From Casuarina equisetifolia (taxonomy: Eukaryota > Streptophyta > Magnoliopsida > Fagales > Casuarinaceae), in contig CM052354.1 of the NCBI GenBank assembly GCA_028551475.1, positions 22,777,258 through 22,841,257 of the forward strand: a stretch of 64,000 bases of DNA, written 5' to 3'. Below are positions 38,827-50,075 of the stretch, piece after piece. The notes below the pieces were generated by a model. It was given only the letters and a program-made list of their open reading frames with translations, was not told the origin of the DNA and searched no databases. The translations under genes and the position numbers were made by a program. Every line of letters starts with the position of its first letter. Within the stretch, counting starts at the first letter, position 1.

Positions 38827-40383
38827 CTTTCAAAAGATAACAATTTCTAAAGGTTTGATCAATCTTTTTACCATACTCTAACTTTTAAGACTCGTTGTTT
38901 TTTTTTTTATTTCATTTAAAGAAAAATCCCAATTTATTGGAAACAATTTAAATTAATGGTATTTCTTATGTTGGAAAGTCCAATATTAAAGAAAATAGAA
39001 TTATTAGGAAATATTTAAATATCAAAATTATTATTTGAATTCATGAATTAGTTTTTAAGTTTGATTATGAACCTATTTTGTATATTGTCAGAGTGCAAGT
39101 TGATTCACTCCAACCTACATTCAACTTTGAGCATTTTAAATAAACTCAATATATGAGGGAACATTCAATTCACTTTATTCAACCTTGAGTCCTTAGTACA
39201 TTTAGTATGCAGGAAAATATTAGATATGCAAGTCTCACATTGAAAAAAATATATAGTTTTTAGATAATGCTTAAGTATAACAAAATATCTTTTTTTTAAA
39301 AAAAAATTACTATGTGTGTTTATTCATCTAAGAATAATGGAATATAAGAGCTTAAAGACATACCCAACATTACAATTTATTTAAGAGAAAATTGAGTTTG
39401 AAATCTTCTAACTACAACAAAATATTTACCTAAATGGGTTTAATGTTCTTAAAAAGAAATGCTCTTCATGTACTATTTTCTTAATTTTAGACCAAATACA
39501 TAGATACATGTTAAGAAAAAAAGTTTAAGGAGCTTCACAGTCAAATCATTTCCTTTAGTTGCTTTAATTATCAATTGTTCTAATTGTTAATATTGCTACA
39601 AAGGCCTTGCTGTGCATAATACTTCGTCAAATTTGTCTAATTCAAATACACTAAAAAAATAAATGTGACTTGCTTTTCAACTTAAGAACTACAAAAATTA
39701 TAATACAAGTTAGTTGTGGAGAGCTATTGAGATATCACTTATGTATAACAAAATATATTTATAATTGATTAAGTAGTTTTTGTGTTAAACTTTGGATCTA
39801 TTTAATTTGTTAATCCATCTTTAGTTTTAGGTATTCAAAAGCTTCATTTAATTTTGAGTGTTTTGGTTGGTCTATTTGAACAACCTATAATGTATTTTCC
39901 ATAAAATGGGTAAGCATGTCCTTATTGAGTGAAGTGTTTGAAACTAATGAAGAGAAAGTATTGTCAAAGTGCATGTCATTCATTCTTCATTTCTCACCTT
40001 TTCTTTTGAAAAAAATTATAAGGACTAAAATGACATTCCTTATGCTAGATCAACAAAGAATGTAAATGAAAGATGTATTAATTGGTAACCAAATTCATAG
40101 CAAATATGGAATAAAAGGAGACAAGTTAAAAATTGCATTGTCTTACATTATTTAAATTTGGCTTTAAAAGGTTTTTAAGATATATATATATATAATGCTC
40201 ATTTCTTATCAATCAATATTAAGGAGAATGTAAGATTCTTAATATTTCTTCCCAACTTTTGTCTAGAATACAATGTTTATTAGGAGCAAGAAACATATTT
40301 AAATACCAAGAACTTTGAGAAAGAAAGATATAAAGGAATAATTGTTTGGACTTTGATACTAATATAGGAATATAAAGATTATG
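38827..40383. other. NAC copy C 3' flank, with an L1 fragment
   Basis: Resumes the array spacer (GTGCTTTCAAAAGATAAC, cf. 43403), then is collinear with 16300-17660. No gene other than the L1 relic described separately. Confidence 0.6.
39300..39665 (-). mobile_element. L1 LINE 3'-end fragment (paralogue of 16590-16996)
   Basis: Same place in the duplicated NAC unit as the fragment at 16590-16996, so it inserted before that duplication. The L1 3' UTR (minus strand) ends next to a T-run at about 39291-39298 (the poly(A) tail complement). Confidence 0.65.
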
Positions 40384-42376
40384 TCATTTTGGTAGAAGTT
40401 CACAACCATTTAACCTATGATAGAATAAATTAGGCAACATCTCAATCTCTGGCTCCTCCATCGGTTGTGCTTGACCTTTCATCAGCTCCTTAGCAAATGC
40501 ATCATTACTATTGTCACTAACAACATCATTTAGGTTTGATAACAAGTTCCCCCCATTTGAAACTGCAGTTAATTCCTTGCAAATAAGTTCTCCTAGAGAT
40601 GACTCTTTTGGAATCAGTTGTCTCTCCACCTTTGTAGCTCCAATATCCTTTTTAGACAAGACAATAGTTTCTTGACCATCTCCACATGGCAACTTAGAAT
40701 TAACAATCGCTACTTCCTTAGTGTTTTTTGTTGTCGTGGTCATTGCTCCTATGCCATTGTTGTTGTTGCATGTAAGCTCTAGTTGCTCTTCTTCTTTTGT
40801 CATGAGTAATTTCTTTTGTCTTTTGGCTTCTAAACTCTCATTATCAATGATTTTTATTCCTAGTTCTTCTTGTTCTTCAAGTTTCTGCTGCTTTTCTGAT
40901 TTACCCATCCTTTTAAGTTGACAAAGGACATAATCTTGAAACTACAACCAATGAATGTGTAAGTTGGAGATTAAGCTCTAACCATCAAGAGCCAATGATT
41001 CAAGTGAAACATATTAAAAATATTATATATCTTTCTCAACTAAGCTTTATTTTTGTAAGAAATCTATAAAATACTTCTTTTTTTTTAAACATTATGAAGT
41101 GAATAAGAATATGAAACTTTCATTTGGTTATGTTACAACTATATAATAAAACATATATAACATGCAAAGAAGACAATGATATAATAAATGTAAGATATTA
41201 TATATTTTCTCAAGTGAATATATTCCCCAAATAGACAAAAAAACCTTCATAAACTTTATGAAACGAACAAGAAGTATTGAAATCATGTTGATATTGTACT
41301 TGCATTTATGAGTATATATACATTATGTGCATATATATATGTATACATATTACTTGCCATCTATGTATTAAGATTCAAAAAGATATTTGACAATAAATGA
41401 TAGATATTATATATTTTTTTAAAGTGAGTTCAATTTTTGTTGTAGACTAATAAAAAAAAATTAACTGCATTATGTTGGTAACAAGAATAAGGAAATTATA
41501 TTTGGTAATTGTATGACCTTATAAATATAAATTAATTAATTAATTAATTAATTAATTATACAAATAATTACTTAAAGAAGAAAATGTTTAAATAGATAAG
41601 AGAATTATGATTTTTTTTGTTGGTAGATATATGTCTCAAATGGAATTCATGTCAATTAGAAATTAAGAGATCTTAAGTTCAACATCCAACTTTCCTACAC
41701 CCCTCTTTATCTAGAGAGGAAAAAAAAAAAAAAAGAACTATCTCCCTTTTGAAGGAAATCCAATCTCTGTTATTAAAAAAAAAACCTCCATCATAATGTA
41801 ATTAAAAATATTTTACTTGATCACTGCAAATTTTATAAAACATTATATATCTATTTCAAGTGGAAATATTAGTATTTGAAAATTAACCAGATAGATGATA
41901 CCAATCAGGAGTATTCAAAAAAGATAATGCATTAGTAGTTGTTTTACCGTAGCTCGGATAATAATGGAGGCATCAAGGCTGTATTCGATCATTAACCACC
42001 GGTGATCGTGCATCGTCTCACTCTCGTACCGGAACCTCTTCTTTTTCCCCAGCAGCCTCATCGGAGTTCCATCGTCATTTTTCTCGTTCGCAGATATTGC
42101 GACGCCGGTATCCTCCCCTTTCCATGCACCCGTCCCCACCGTCCGGTCTAGACGCGTTCCCCTGGCCGTTTTCTTCTTCACCTTTGTGAAGACGTAAACG
42201 TCTTTGTCACTGTCCGTCAACTGGGTGATCCCCTTGCACTCCTCCCAGATCTCCCAAGGCTCCTTGTCTCCGTACAAGTTGCATTCAGGTATGTTGCCGG
42301 TATCAAATACTCCCTTTGCCTTGTTGTAGAGATAATGGAGTAGTTCTTGCGTTCTGGCTCTGCCTTTGAACGTCAT
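40384..42376 (-). CDS. NAC-like protein, copy C, two exons, open
   Basis: Exons 41948-42376 and 40384-40941 (minus strand), GT-AG, joined in phase 0; 328 residues. Exon 1 encodes a divergent NAC DNA-binding domain: QELLHYLYNKAKG (end of subdomain A), IPECNLYGDKEPWEIWEE (B), VYVFTKVKKKTARGTRLDRTVGTGAWKG (C) and KKKRFRYES...RWLMIEYSLD (D). The usual LPPGFRFHPTDEE start is absent; the ATG at 42376 is the only start that keeps the domain. Exon 2 is acidic and low in structure (EEEEQLELTCNNNNG), with basic EAKRQKK and a conserved end EEPEIEMLPNLFY. NAC proteins are plant transcription factors acting in the nucleus; targets here are unknown. Its neighbours are paralogues on the same strand. It could be a young lineage-specific NAC or a non-expressed duplicate. 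Confidence 0.72.
40942..41947 (-). other. Intron of NAC copy C
   Basis: Donor GTAAAAC at 41947 and acceptor TTGGTTGTAG before 40941, on the minus strand. Contains a (TAAT)n microsatellite at about 41530-41558 and an AT-alternating stretch near 41330. Confidence 0.65.
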
Positions 42377-43641
42377 GACATGACTCTATGTGGGATGCGA
42401 GTTGTTTCTGAGATAAGAAACTCAAAAGATGCGGGAGGAATTTTAACCCTAGTCGATGCCCTATCTTTTCTTTATTGGGATATATGGGATATACCTGAAA
42501 CTTTTCTAACAGCCAGTATACGCCAGTTCATCGTTAATACTAATAAGAAGTCTATTAGAAACGTAATTCTTATACATCTACGTACAGGTCAGTTTTAACG
42601 TGGCTCATTTTGTAGACGCGCATACATGCACACTTCAAAGCATAAACATCTCCACCAAAACAAAACCGATAAAAGCGCTGAAGAGTTAAAGACGAAACTC
42701 GGTTTTACTGTGTCGGTTGGTATCAACAAAAACAAATGGACAACTCTATTAAGATTATCAATGATATAAAGTTTGTATACTCCTAACTACACGGGGAAGC
42801 ATCTATTCTTTTATTAGATATAACTCTATTTATTGTTGTACACAAGATATTCTTGAATATAATATTTTAATAGTTATTGGATTTTTTTTCTACTATTAGA
42901 TATAACTCCATCTATTATTATACAAGAAATATTATTAAGTCTAATATTTTCATAATGAAACTTGTAACCAATTAATAGCAACATAATCACTAGTTTGTAT
43001 ATTATGATTTAATATTGTGATAGATTTGGACTTACAAGGACCAAGTTAGATATAATATTGAGGCATATAATAATTGGTATTAGAATCAATTATATGTTTA
43101 AGAGCTCAAATCATGGAGAGAATAACCCCAAGGAAATGGCTACCCATAAGAAGTGTTGATTGGATTAGCCCAAAGTAAGAGTCATTATAAAATGAAAGAT
43201 ACCATAAACTAGGACAAATTGAGGACAAATAGAGAAAGTTTGCTTGGCCATGAGGCCAAATTTTTTCACTGACACTATTCAATAGATCCAGTACGGGTTT
43301 ATCCTTGATATTGTCTTGTGGTTGTTTGCTTAGTGGTGCATATGGATTTTTCCCTTACCCAAAATAAAATATACTAAATAAAGCAAGAAAGAACGACTAA
43401 GTGCTTTCAAAGGATTGTGACACTAAAGGGTTTGATCAATCTTTATACCCTATTCCAATTTCCCAAACTCATTTGTTCTGCTTTCATTTATGATAAGAGA
43501 CGATAGATGAAAGATATTATGTACTTTTCTAGAGTGAGTTCAATTAATCATGTAAACTCTAAGAATATTAGAAGTGCATTAAATCTCAATCTTTGAGTCC
43601 TCCTAGCGTTATTCTTGACTACTTAGCGATTTTTTAGTAAG
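42377..43641. other. Spacer between NAC copies C and D, possible LTR relic; no gene
   Basis: Positions 42380-42600 resemble the 5' flank of copy E (48070-48260), so they probably hold the promoter of C. Around 43071 there is TTGGTATTAGAATC, a degenerate primer-binding-site-like string after AT-rich DNA with repeated TTAGATATAACTC-ATCTATT, possibly a decayed LTR. From about 43208 the DNA matches 51540-51930, the 3' flank of copy G. Confidence 0.45.
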
Positions 43642-45113
43642 TTATTCACAACCAGTTGTCCCTTGATAGAGTAAATTAGAGATCATCTCAATCTTTGACT
43701 CTTCCATGGTTTGTTCTTGACCTCTCAACAACTCTTCAGCGGACGTCTCTGACCAGTCATCATTGAGGTCACCAACAGCATTGTTTACATTTGATAACTT
43801 ATTCCCTTCTGAAACTAAAGCCGATTCTTTGCAATCAGAATGTCCTAGAGGTGACTTTATGGAAGGGAGTTGTTTGTCCACCTGGGTAGCTACAATATTG
43901 TTGACTTGTGCATTATCATTGTTGGGCTCTTCGTCGTCTTTAGACAAGTTAATAATTGCAGGACCATCTCAGAGTTGTTTAGCTCCAACTTTGTCGACTT
44001 GTGCATTATCATTATTGGGCTCTTCATCGTCGTCAGACAAGTCAGAAATTGCAGGACCATCTAGGAGTTGTTTCTCTACCGGTGTAGCTCCAATATTGTT
44101 GACTTGTGTATTACCATTCTTGGGCTTATCATCGTCGTTAGACAAGTCAATCATTGCACTAACATCTCCCCCTGGCAACTCAGTATCATTATCTGCTACC
44201 TCCTCAGTATTTGTAACGGTTGTTGGTCCTGTGCCATTGTTGTCATTGTTGCAAGAAAGTTCAGGTTGTTTGCCTTCGTCCCCCTCGAGTGATATCTTCT
44301 GTCTTTTGTTGCAGATATCCTCGCATTCAGAATCCATACTTTTATCATTGATGACTGTTAGCCCAGGGGCTTCTTCTTGTTCCAATATCATCTTAATTTC
44401 TGATTTATCCACCCTTTTGATTTGACAAAGGACATAATCTTGAAACTGTATGAATGTGTAAGCGGGACACTGTTAAGCTTTAACCATCAAGAAGTAGACT
44501 TTCAAAGAACTTACAAAAGATTAAAAGAATATTACAACATCATGAAGCTGGCATGAATTTTGAAAATTTACTTGTTCATTATATGATAATATAATAAACT
44601 AAAGATATACCTTCTTTTCATATAGATTAGAAAAAGATATTGATGCAAAAGAGGAAAGATATATTATACGGATCAAGAAGCAATAAAAGAAAAGAGAAAA
44701 TGCAGCAGAAGTTTGCTTACCTTAGCATGTCTCAGCGTGGAGGCATCAAGGCTGTACTCGATGATTATCCAGTGATGAGCAAGCGGCGTTCGACTCCGGT
44801 ACCGAAACGTCTTTTCTTTCCCCCCAAGCCTCATCGTGGTCCCATCACTGTTCTCGTTTCCAGATAAACTGACGCCGGAGTCCACAAGACAAAATCTCCT
44901 GGCGTCCTTCTTCTTCACCTTTGTGAAGACGTAAAGATCTTTGCTGCTCTCCGTCAACTGGGTGCCGCCGTTGCACTCCTCCCAGATCTCCCAAGGCTCC
45001 TTTTCGCCGTACAAGTTGTACTCAGGTATGCCGCCGCAATCAGAACCTCCGTTTGCTTTGTTGTAGAGATAATGAAGTAATTCTTGCTTTCTGGCTGTCT
45101 CGTTGATCTCCAT
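43642..45113 (-). CDS. NAC-like protein, copy D, two exons, cut short by an in-frame stop
   Basis: Exon 1 is 44721-45113 (131 codons, donor GTAAGC) and exon 2 starts at 44445 after acceptor ATTCATACAG. The NAC-type part has KQELLHYLYNKANGG, IPEYNLYGEKEPWEIWEE, DLYVFTKVKKKDAR and KEKTFRYRSR...HHWIIIEYSLD; the GSRxDRTVGTGAWK segment is shortened compared with C and E. Exon 2 has an NKRQK basic patch, then acidic repeats. A TGA at 43969-43971, where copy G reads Arg, ends the product at about 289 residues. That is after two repeats (MIDLSNDDD, SDLSDDDEE) and before the third repeat and the conserved PNLFY-like end. The sequence beyond (to 43642) is still collinear with G. It may be a truncated protein or an early pseudogene. 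Confidence 0.65.
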
Positions 45114-45206
45114 GACCGAAAGTGGAGTTAAGAGCCGAGTTGATGCTGTGAGAAGAAACTAAAAGTGGGGGGATTCTCACATTCATAATTAACGCCTCCT
45201 CGTGAG

Positions 45207-45213
45207 CTTATAA
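45207..45213 (-). promoter_or_regulatory. Candidate TATA box of NAC copy D
   Basis: TTATAAG on the minus strand, 94 bp before the ATG. The same element sits 93-94 bp before the ATG of copies F (50168-50174) and G (53578-53584), so spacing and sequence are kept among paralogues. Confidence 0.4.
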
Positions 45214-45627
45214 TCTAAGTCGCCAACCAGTCCAGGCCACCTCAGCGTAAACAATAATAGTGACAGTTAAAAGTTTAACGAACTGGAAAGTATATCGGCC
45301 GGCCTATCTAACAATTCTTGCAGCATGCTGCCTTCTCTCTGCATCAGAGGATAGGGTGGTCTTGGAAATGAAGCATTTTCGTTGCCCTTTGATCAGATGC
45401 TTTAGTGTGGTTCAAGAAGCTCTGGCTTACCTTGTCCATTGCAGCACAGACCACGTCCTTGGAAAGGGAGGCATAGTTGATATTCCCTTTATCTGTAGCA
45501 GAAGTCAAATTCTTTTGTATGGTTGTGTGAATTGACGTCTTAACTCTAAAATATGTCTCGTAGGAATAGTATGAGCATATGTATGGTGAGGTTCTGACTG
45601 GTTTTGTTTATTAATTCATGAAGGTGG

Positions 45628-45932
45628 GGATGACGTATTCTTTTGGAAATGGAAGACTAGATGATGTCAAAACATTGGCTGAACTGCGGTTTCAGGTTAA
45701 ACCATATGCTCTTTTGGTTCATAGATGATGGTTATATATAATTATTGAGGCTAACTTGTTTTCAGCAAACGCAGATTGGAGATTACTTGGACGTGGCCAT
45801 TTTGTAGGGAAGCTCCTCTTAATCTGATACACATAGAGGCTGCTCATAAGCAGGTTGTCATGGGAGGCCTTTGCCACCGTTTACGTGAATTTAGCCCCAA
45901 GTTGATACCTCCTTGGTGCGTACATATGTAGC
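45628..45932 (+). pseudogene. Fragments of an unidentified spliced gene, broken
   Basis: Exon-like piece MTYSFGNGRLDDVKTLAELRFQ, ending CAG/GTTAAACC, then a 100-bp intron ending TTTTCAG, then QTQIGDYLDVA followed by a one-base frame change. In the copy at 54020-54330 the second exon is open (CREASLNLMYLEAAHEQVV, CHRLRGFCPELMPPW) but the first has a one-base shift. The spliced layout with phase-compatible exons suggests a real ancestral gene; I cannot name the family. Confidence 0.45.
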
Positions 45933-47537
45933 TAGTTTCAAGTTGTCATCGTGATGTGGGCATCGGTGAACTTTGTTTATACATTTTATGGAGAATCTAG
46001 AGTGATATCTCTATGGAGAATCCCAGAAACAATTACGAGAAATAGTGGGGACACAATAGCTAGCAAAACTGTTATGTTAGGCTTCATTATGAATCCAGGA
46101 ATCCTATCTGCAACAGGAGCCAGATTTTTCCTCACAAATCAAAGGATGGTACATCCCATTTATGTCTGCTTAGCACCCAAAGGAAAAGAGATTATGAAAA
46201 TTTTATTTGATATAGAGTTTTAAAAAAATAGACAATTGTTCTTTTGAAGATTTAAAAGAATTGGTAGAGTTTGAGTCTTTTAGAAAAACTGTCTGACACG
46301 GACTAGAGATGAACTTGTTGTAGGAAAATTCAAACTGCTACAGAATGCATGAATTACAGACATCCTACCCCACATTTGTGAAGAAACTGCGTGTACCTGC
46401 CATCTCTCTGATTTCGGAAGACTGTAGTACCACATGCATGGTAATAGCCCCACCAGGAAGGTTGCCAACGCTTGCAATGAATTCAGCAAGTCTATGCTTT
46501 AACTGCCAACTTGGGCCCGGTGGTTTTGTCCGTAAATGCAAAAACCTCATTACAATTTCCTATAAAAATATAGAAAAACACATAATAAACCAAATCCTAG
46601 ACTATACTTTCATTCGTCAGTTAACTCGGTTGCAACTGTCGACCAAATCGACTATAGTTTTGACGAGGCTTTTATTTTAGGAGAAAGAAGGTCATTGTGT
46701 CCGATATTCACATGATATTTTGTTTCTGAATAGCGTGTTTACCTGTTTGGTGTTTTACTTACCAGCTCCAAATAGAACGAATAACTAGAGAGTGCTCTGG
46801 CTAAAAGCCTGCATGAGAGATTCCCAAGAAGGCTTCTTTTGGAATTTACGGGGTTCAATTCCGTCCTATTATGTGTTTATCTTGTTATTGCTGCACCATT
46901 GCCAGAAATGTAGGAACCTGAATTTATTAGGTAAAATATTTCATACATTCAAGGATTTGTTTTCTTTCGCTGCTCCCTCGTAAAACTTGAATCTCATTCT
47001 CAGGATTTAGCTTTTGAATACCTAAAGCTTCATATGATTTTGAGTGTTTTGGTTGGCCTGTTCAAATGAACCATAATGTGTTCTCCATAAAATTGGTGAG
47101 CAAGTCCTTATCAAGTAAAGTGTTTGAAACTAAAGAAGAGAAAGTATTGTTGAAGTCCATGTCATTCATTCTTCCTTTCTCACCTTTTCGTTTGAATACA
47201 ATCATAAGGAATAGAATGACATTCCTTGTACTCAATGAAAGATGTATTACCTTCTAACCAAACACGTAGTAGCAAATATGAAATAAAAGGAGACAAGTTA
47301 AAACTTGCATAGTCCTATATTAGTTAAATTGGCTTGAAAAGGTTATTTAAAATATATGAAAAAAATGCTCATTTCTTATAGACGTAAGAGTCTTAATATT
47401 TCTCCTCAACTTTTGGCTAGAATACAATGTTGATAAGGAGTAAGGAACATATTCAAATGCTTAGAAGTTTGAGAAAGAAAGATATAATGGAATTATTGCC
47501 AAGAGTTCGGTAATAATCTAGGAATATAAAGAAGACA

Positions 47538-48060
47538 TCATTTAGGTAGAAGTTCACAACCATTAAATTCAATATAGAATAAATTAGGCAACATTCCAAT
47601 CTCTGGCTTCTCCATGAATTGTGTTTGACCTTTTGTCAACTCCTTAGCATATGCTTCTAACCTATTATCATTGTCACTAGCAACATCATTAGGTTTGATG
47701 ACAAGGTCTCCCATCTGAAACTATAGGTGATTCTTTGCAAATAAATTCTCCTAGAGGTGATTCCTTTGGAATGAGTTGTCGCTCCACCTTTGTAGCTCTT
47801 ATAGCCTTCCATGCACCTGTCCCCACCGGCTGGTCTAGACGCGATCCCCTGGCAGTCTTCTTCTTCACCTTTGTGAAGACATAAAGGTCTTTGTCACTGT
47901 CCGTCAACTGGGTGCTGCCCTTGCACTCCTCCCAGATCTGCCAAGGCTCCTTGTCACCGTACAAGTTGCGTTCAGGTATGCCGCCGGTGTCAGATCCTCC
48001 GTTTGTTTTGTTGTAGAGATAATGAATGAGTAGTTCTTGTTTTATGGTTCTGCCCTTCAA
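47538..48060 (-). pseudogene. NAC-like copy E: exon 1 fused directly to the end of exon 2
   Basis: A single frame of 123 codons starts at 48060. It reads through NAC subdomains A to C (QELLIHYLYNKTNGG, IPERNLYGDKEPWQIWEE, DLYVFTKVKKKTARGSRLD, VGTGAWKA) and then passes at about 47806 without a break into exon-2 sequence (IRATKVERQLIPKESPLGE, ICKESPIVSDG). A deletion has removed subdomain D, the intron and the first part of exon 2. After SDG the frame shifts and ends at 47689; the rest of the tail (to 47538) is still recognisable, e.g. the GQ-Q/EPEIG-like region. It lacks half the DNA-binding fold, so it is probably a pseudogene, though the fused frame could make a short protein. Confidence 0.7.
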
Positions 48061-48720
48061 ACGTCATGGCGGACCTCTATGTAAGACGCGAGTTGTTTCT
48101 GAGAGAAGAACCTCAAAATAGGCAGGAGGAATTTTTAACTCAAGTTGGTGCCCTATCTTTTCTTTCTTGGGATATATGAGATATTCCTTAAATTTCTCCA
48201 GCAACCCGTACACAACAGTTCACTGTTAGCACCGATAGGAAGTTTATTATAAACGTAATTATCATTACTTAACCAACTAATTCAGTGATAAGTTAGGTGA
48301 AATTTTAACTGTGAAGTTCGGAGTTTAACACATTGTATAAGCTGAGTGTATACCTAAAACTTTCTTGGATATATGGGATATATCCCCTAGTTCATTGTTA
48401 ACTCTAATAAAAATCTATTACATATCTAATTTATCTGAAATTTTTCTATACTCAAAATAAAATATACTAAATGAAGTGAGAAAGAAGGACAAAATGCTTT
48501 CAAAGGATTGTGAAACTAAAGGGCTTGATCATTCTTTTTATCCTGTTCCAATTTTCCAAACTCATTTGCTTTGTTTCCATTGATTGTAAGAGACATAGAT
48601 GAAAAATATTATTTACTTTTCTCAAGTGAGTTTAATTAATCTTGTAAATGAACTAAAGACTTCACAAACTTTAAGAATATTAAAACTGCATTGATTCTCA
48701 GTCTTTGGGTCCTCCCAGTG
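48061..48720. other. Spacer between NAC copies E and F; no gene
   Basis: The left part is the 5' flank of copy E, similar to that of copy C. The right part (from about 48460) is the array's common 3' flank (AAATATACTAAAT, GAGAAAGAAGGAC, GCTTTCAAAGGATTGTGA). Confidence 0.55.
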
Positions 48721-50075
48721 TTATTCTTGACCACTCATCCATTTCTTAGTAAGTAATTTACAATCAGTTCTCGCTTGATAGAATAAATTAGGGATCATCT
48801 CAATCTCTGGCTCTTCCATGGGTTGTTCTTGACCTCTCAACAACTCCTTAGCGAGTGTATATGACCAGTGATTGCGGTCGCCAGCAGCCAATTCTTTCCA
48901 ATCAGATTCTCCTAGAGGTGACTTTAGGGGAGGGAGTTGTTTCTCCATCGGTGTAGCTCCAATATTGTTGACTTGTGCATCATCATTGTCGGGCTCTTCA
49001 TCGTCGGTAGGCAAGTCAATAATTGCACGACCATCTCTCCGAGGCAACTCAGTATCAATATCTGCCGCTTCCTAAGTATTTGTCATGGTTGTTGGTCCTG
49101 TACCATTGTTGTCGTTGTTGAAAGAAAGTTCAGGTTGATTGCCTTTGTCCCCCTCGAGTGATATCTCCTGTATTTTGTTGCAGGTATCCTCCAGTTCAGA
49201 ATCCATACTTTTATCATTGATGACTCTTGGCCCAAGTGCTTCTTCTTGTTCTAGTCTCTTCTTATTTTCTGATTTATCCACCCGTTTGATTTGACAAAGG
49301 ACATAATCTTGAAACTGCAATGAATGAGTAAGCTCGAAGCTGTTAGGGTTTAGCCATCAAGAACCAGTCTTCCAAAGAACTTACAAAAGGTTAAAGACAC
49401 TGTGCATCTTTCTCAAGTAAGCTCAATCTTTTTATAAATCGATATAAGAACTTTACGACATTATGAGGCTGGCATGAATTTATAAGTTATACTTGTTCAT
49501 TGTATTATCCAAAGATATACCTTCTTTAAATAAAGATTCAAAAAAGACACTGATACAATTGAGGAAAGATATAATATAGGGATCAAGAAGTAATCGAAAA
49601 ATATATGACAAAAGAAAAGAGAGAATGCAGCAGAAGTTTGCTTACCTTAGCATGCTTCAGCATGGAGGCATCAAGGCTGTATTCCATCATCACCCACCGA
49701 TGATCATGTGGCGTCTGACTCCGGTAGTAAAACCTCTTCTCTTTTCGAACGAGCGCCATCGTATTCCCATCACTGTTCACGTTCCCAGATAACGTGATGG
49801 CGGGGCCCGAGAATTTCCACAAACCCGTCCCCACCGTCCGTTCTAGACGCCATCCCCTGGCAGTCATCTTCTTCACCTTTGTGAAGACGTAAAGTTCTTT
49901 GCTAACTCTCGGTCAACTGGGTGCCACCGTTGCACTCCTCCCAGATCTCCCAAGGCTCCTTTTCGCTGTACAAGTTGTACTCAGGTATGCCGCCGCAATC
50001 AGAACCTCCTTTCGCTTTGTTGTAGAGATAACGAAGAAGTAATTCTTGCTTTCTGGCTGTCTCATTGATCTCCAT
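48721..50075 (-). pseudogene. NAC-like copy F: two exons, broken
   Basis: Exon 1 is 49646-50075 (ATG at 50075, MEINETARKQELLLRYLYNK) and exon 2 starts at 49314 after a good acceptor (TTCATTGCAG). The NAC domain keeps IPEYNLYSEKEPWEIWEE, ARGWRLERTVGTGLWK and KEKRFYYRSQ...HRWVMMEYSLD. There is one extra base near 49903 compared with D and G, which shifts the frame in mid-domain, and a TAG at about 49072-49074 in exon 2 where D and G read Glu. After the stop the tail continues with a single acidic repeat (IIDLPTDDEE) and the conserved GQEQPMEEPEIEMIPNLFYQ. Two independent lesions make it a pseudogene. Confidence 0.78.

Larger units (their letters stand above)
45114..47537. other. Spacer between NAC copies D and E, with unidentified gene fragments
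   Basis: Positions 45114 to about 46350 are close to 53485-54690. On the + strand there are exon-like pieces (see 45628-45932). Positions 46500-46980 resemble 25600-26210 and 51120-51530; 46990-47537 is NAC 3' flank. I see no complete gene. Confidence 0.5.

Noticed and set aside
43763-44425. Long serine-rich frame on the + strand opposite NAC D (also 52336-52746 opposite G)
   Set aside because: Antisense shadow of the acidic exon 2; its openness follows from the codon use of the true frame.
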